Assembly (NCBI RefSeq): GCF_036271055.1
Contig: NZ_DATBBJ010000073.1
Coordinates: forward strand, 310,001-374,000
From: Scandinavium sp036271055
Lineage (GTDB): Bacteria > Pseudomonadota > Gammaproteobacteria > Enterobacterales > Enterobacteriaceae
Reading direction: 5' to 3'
Length of the DNA stretch: 64,000 nt
The translations under genes and the position numbers were made by a program. The notes under the pieces were generated by a model. It was not told the DNA's origin, ran no database searches, and worked only from the letters and a program-made list of their open reading frames with translations. Positions 62,021-64,000 of this stretch are shown here, one piece after another (position 1 is the stretch's first letter; each line of letters opens with the position of its first letter).

Positions 62021-62182
62021 AGAATGTATGATTTGTTGCTTACGTAATAAATTAAAGCTATATCCCAGATGGCTTTAGGTTTTGATGCTGCCGATTATTT
62101 TAACGATCGCTTTCTATTCATCAGTATGTTGGAATCTATTTTAAGCATTCTAATTATTTCATCAACAGAAGGATTCTATTGT

Positions 62183-62974
62183 ATGGATAGGCTGATAAAA
62201 TCATCGGTGGGTTTTAGAGGAACGAATAACGAGCATGATTTAAGAATTGTACGTAAGCTTTTATCTGAAAATGGGTTCAGGACAATGGCAAGCGATTCGA
62301 ATACCCATAAAGATGTGGTGCGCGCACTTACAGCATTCCAGAAAACTAATTTCATTTATGTGACTGGGATTGTAATGCCTAATTGCACGACATTTAAAAC
62401 ATTGAAACAAAAAATAAATATCATAAATCGATCTGGGTATGACTCAGTACATCCTCGATATTCCGCATGCAATATGCGACCCAGCCAAGATTGTCTCAAT
62501 TTAATGAGGCAGTATGAGAAATATCAGCAGTACCCCTATGACGACCAGACGGCAAAACGCATCAACCGTTATTGCAAGGGCGCGACTGTTGGCTATGGGC
62601 ATCTCATTGTTAATGCACAACAGTTTGAGAAGTATCGCAATGGAATGTCAATGAGTGAGGCGACTAAACTATTTAACAAAAACCTCGAAGAATTTGTTTT
62701 GGCAGTCCAGCAGTGTGTAAAAACAAGAGTGTCGCAAAATGAGTTTGATGCGCTGGTGATGCTGACTTACAACATAGGCTCAGGCAATGATCGAAAAAGG
62801 AGTGGGCTTTTTTATTCAAACGTATTGAAAATCGTCAATGGCGAATCAGTTGATGATCTTTATAGTGCATGGAAGCTTTACACCATTTCACAAGGGAACG
62901 TAATGAATGGTTTAATTCACAGGCGAAGGTCCGAATATGAGGTGTTCGTGGGGAAAGGATATACGAAAATATGA
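62183..62974 (+). CDS. Peptidoglycan-binding plus GH24 lysozyme-like protein, candidate antibacterial effector
   Basis: A 263-residue protein. Residues about 8-80 resemble a peptidoglycan-binding domain (VRKLLSENGF, VRALTAFQK, TGIVMPNCTTFKTL). Residues 105-263 are a T4/P22-type lysozyme fold with E112, D121 and TVGYGHL (T135) as the likely active site and LTYNIGSG downstream. No signal peptide is seen, so delivery by a secretion system or as cargo is likely. Start 62183 follows AAGGA; 38 more codons are open upstream but unsupported. The AT-rich bases differ from the neighbours. The stop overlaps a small exported protein gene. Confidence 0.8.
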   Translation: MDRLIKSSVGFRGTNNEHDLRIVRKLLSENGFRTMASDSNTHKDVVRALTAFQKTNFIYVTGIVMPNCTTFKTLKQKINIINRSGYDSVHPRYSACNMRPSQDCLNLMRQYEKYQQYPYDDQTAKRINRYCKGATVGYGHLIVNAQQFEKYRNGMSMSEATKLFNKNLEEFVLAVQQCVKTRVSQNEFDALVMLTYNIGSGNDRKRSGLFYSNVLKIVNGESVDDLYSAWKLYTISQGNVMNGLIHRRRSEYEVFVGKGYTKI

Positions 62975-63333
62975 AACTCAACTGGGTATTATTAGTGGTG
63001 TCGTTCTCATGTTTTGCAACCACGTTTGAAAATGAACACTTTAAAATAGAAATTGATACAGACAGTTGCTCTGACACTGATCTGGTTTGCACTTCTATTC
63101 CTTATCATTCGGTTAACAAGAGAGACGGTTCATCATTGGTGATAGACAATGGCAGGACTTATAATGTTGGCCCGTACCGGAATTTTCGCGGCTATACCTT
63201 CACTCATGGTCACTATACATATTTATTGAGGATGGATTTGGATTCGACCGAAGCGGATGCGTGGCGCCTGAACGTATTTAAAGGTAACAGTCTTCTCATT
63301 TTAGATGAACCGATAACAATCAATGATGACTAG
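62971..63333 (+). CDS. Small exported protein, candidate immunity protein of the lysozyme
   Basis: A 120-residue protein with an N-terminal signal (MKLNWVLLVVSFSCFATTF) and a mature domain of about 100 residues with two cysteines (DSCSDTDLVC) likely forming a disulfide. It would be periplasmic, where a lysozyme must be blocked. Its ATG overlaps the lysozyme stop (ATGA) and base composition is equally AT-rich, so both came together. I recognise no named family. The immunity role is inferred from arrangement. Confidence 0.75.
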   Translation: MKLNWVLLVVSFSCFATTFENEHFKIEIDTDSCSDTDLVCTSIPYHSVNKRDGSSLVIDNGRTYNVGPYRNFRGYTFTHGHYTYLLRMDLDSTEADAWRLNVFKGNSLLILDEPITINDD

Positions 63334-63336
63334 ATA

Positions 63337-63369
63337 TTTTCTGACCCTCTGCAGAAGAGGGCCAGAAAA
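63337..63369. terminator. Bidirectional intrinsic terminator
   Basis: TTTTCTGACCCTCT pairs with AGAGGGCCAGAAAA over 13 of 14 positions (one A-C mismatch) around a five-base loop. It separates the convergent immunity-like gene and narV, with short T runs on both strands. Confidence 0.8.
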
Positions 63370-63380
63370 GATATTATGAC

Positions 63381-64000
63381 TCAACGGCGCGAACGAACAA
63401 TCTGATATCGGCGGGTGAAATATTCCACCGGCGCGCTCCAGACGTGGACCAGACGGGTGAACGGGAACAGCAGGAAGATGGTCATGCCCAGCGCCAGATG
63501 GACGCGGTAAACGATCGCCACGCCTTCCAGATGGGTTGATGCACCGCCCTGGAACGTCACCACTGATTGCGCCCAACCCACCAGTTTCATCATTTCGCTG
63601 CCGTCCGGATGTTGTGCCGAGAATGGGATGGTCGACAGCCCCAAAATACATTGAATCAGCAAGATGCAGAGGATCAGAATATCGGCTGTCGTCGACGTCG
63701 CGCGAACGCGTGGGTTAAACAGGCGACGAATCAACAACCCCGCACCGCCAATCAGCGTTAACACACCGCAAGCTCCGCCGAGGATCATCGCCATTTGCTG
63801 TTTCACTGAAATCGGCAGGAAAGATTCATACATCCAGTGCGGGGTCAGCATCCCAAAAGCATGCCCGAAAAAGACCCCGAGAATGCCAATATGGAACATG
63901 TTCGACCAAATCACCATTCCGCGTTTATCCAGCATCTGACTGGAGCCTGCGCGCCAGGTGTACTGCCCGTAGTCGTAGCGCAGCCAACTGCCGATGATAA
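63381..64000 (-). CDS. narV: Nitrate reductase gamma subunit (NarV/NarI), 5' end beyond window
   Basis: The reverse strand runs open into the window edge; about 205 codons are visible, of the family's usual 225. Present blocks are GSWLRYDYGQYTWRAGSSQMLD, NMFHIGILGVFFGHAFGMLTPHWMYES, GADIL-like TTADILIL and TIPFSAQHPDGSEMMKLVGWAQSVVTF. Histidines in FHIGILGVFFGH and in YRVHLALG ligate the two b haems. It anchors the nitrate reductase to the membrane and passes electrons from quinol. The name narV is chosen over narI because nhoA neighbours narV in K-12. Confidence 0.9.
   Translation of the reverse strand, partial: IIGSWLRYDYGQYTWRAGSSQMLDKRGMVIWSNMFHIGILGVFFGHAFGMLTPHWMYESFLPISVKQQMAMILGGACGVLTLIGGAGLLIRRLFNPRVRATSTTADILILCILLIQCILGLSTIPFSAQHPDGSEMMKLVGWAQSVVTFQGGASTHLEGVAIVYRVHLALGMTIFLLFPFTRLVHVWSAPVEYFTRRYQIVRSRR

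Overview
The window is chromosomal DNA from a member of the Enterobacteriaceae. Gene order and protein sequences follow the Escherichia coli K-12 stretch from ydcK through tehAB, ydcO, sutR, rlhA, ydcR, ydcSTUV-patD, ydcX(ortT), ydcYZ, mnaT, curA, mcbR, yncDE, ansP, yncG, pptA, yddH and nhoA to narV. Many non-K-12 blocks are inserted between these genes, and the coding GC is moderately high. This suggests an Enterobacter/Lelliottia/Leclercia/Citrobacter-like genus; the sequence alone does not fix the species.

Layout. 1-9 kb: ydcK (cut by the window edge), tehAB, a peptidase T paralogue back to back with an orphan DppA-like peptide-binding protein, a DUF3313 lipoprotein, a DMT exporter and an AraC regulator. 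7.9-22 kb: ydcO, sutR, rlhA, then a cyanide-insensitive-type bd oxidase operon (cioA-cioB-DUF2474) divergent from the MocR regulator ydcR, then ydcSTUV-patD for putrescine/GABA metabolism. 21.7-34.8 kb, accessory: a metallo-beta-lactamase-fold hydrolase, two related small lipoproteins, a tRNA-like gene with its own promoter, small proteins (a YncL-like 30-mer and the OrtT toxin), an alpha/beta hydrolase, the srfABC operon and a second orphan DppA-like protein. 34.5-45 kb: ydcY, ydcZ-mnaT, a DUF2235 hydrolase, an XRE-cupin regulator, curA, mcbR, yncD, yncE and ansP.

45.2-51.1 kb holds a tightly packed four-gene operon of three SPFH (HflK/HflC/stomatin-type) membrane proteins and a P1B metal-type ATPase; I know no established function for this combination. 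51.9-59.4 kb is an eight-gene operon with two flavin monooxygenases, an M20 amidohydrolase, a GNAT acetyltransferase and a polar amino-acid-type ABC importer with two binding proteins. It resembles the Bacillus yxe operon for breakdown of S-modified cysteine. 59.4-62 kb returns to the K-12 backbone. 62.2-63.3 kb is an AT-richer pair, a peptidoglycan-binding plus GH24 lysozyme-like protein overlapping a small exported protein, which looks like an antibacterial effector and its immunity protein. The window ends inside narV.

Regulatory points read from the sequence: a TTGTAA-17-TAGAAT promoter on the tRNA-like gene; a Fur-like box between yncD and yncE; three copies of ACTATAGT shared by the mnaT and XRE-cupin promoter regions; an inverted repeat between ydcR and cioA; and a 27-base palindrome upstream of mcbR. 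No CRISPR array, insertion sequence, rRNA or complete prophage was seen.
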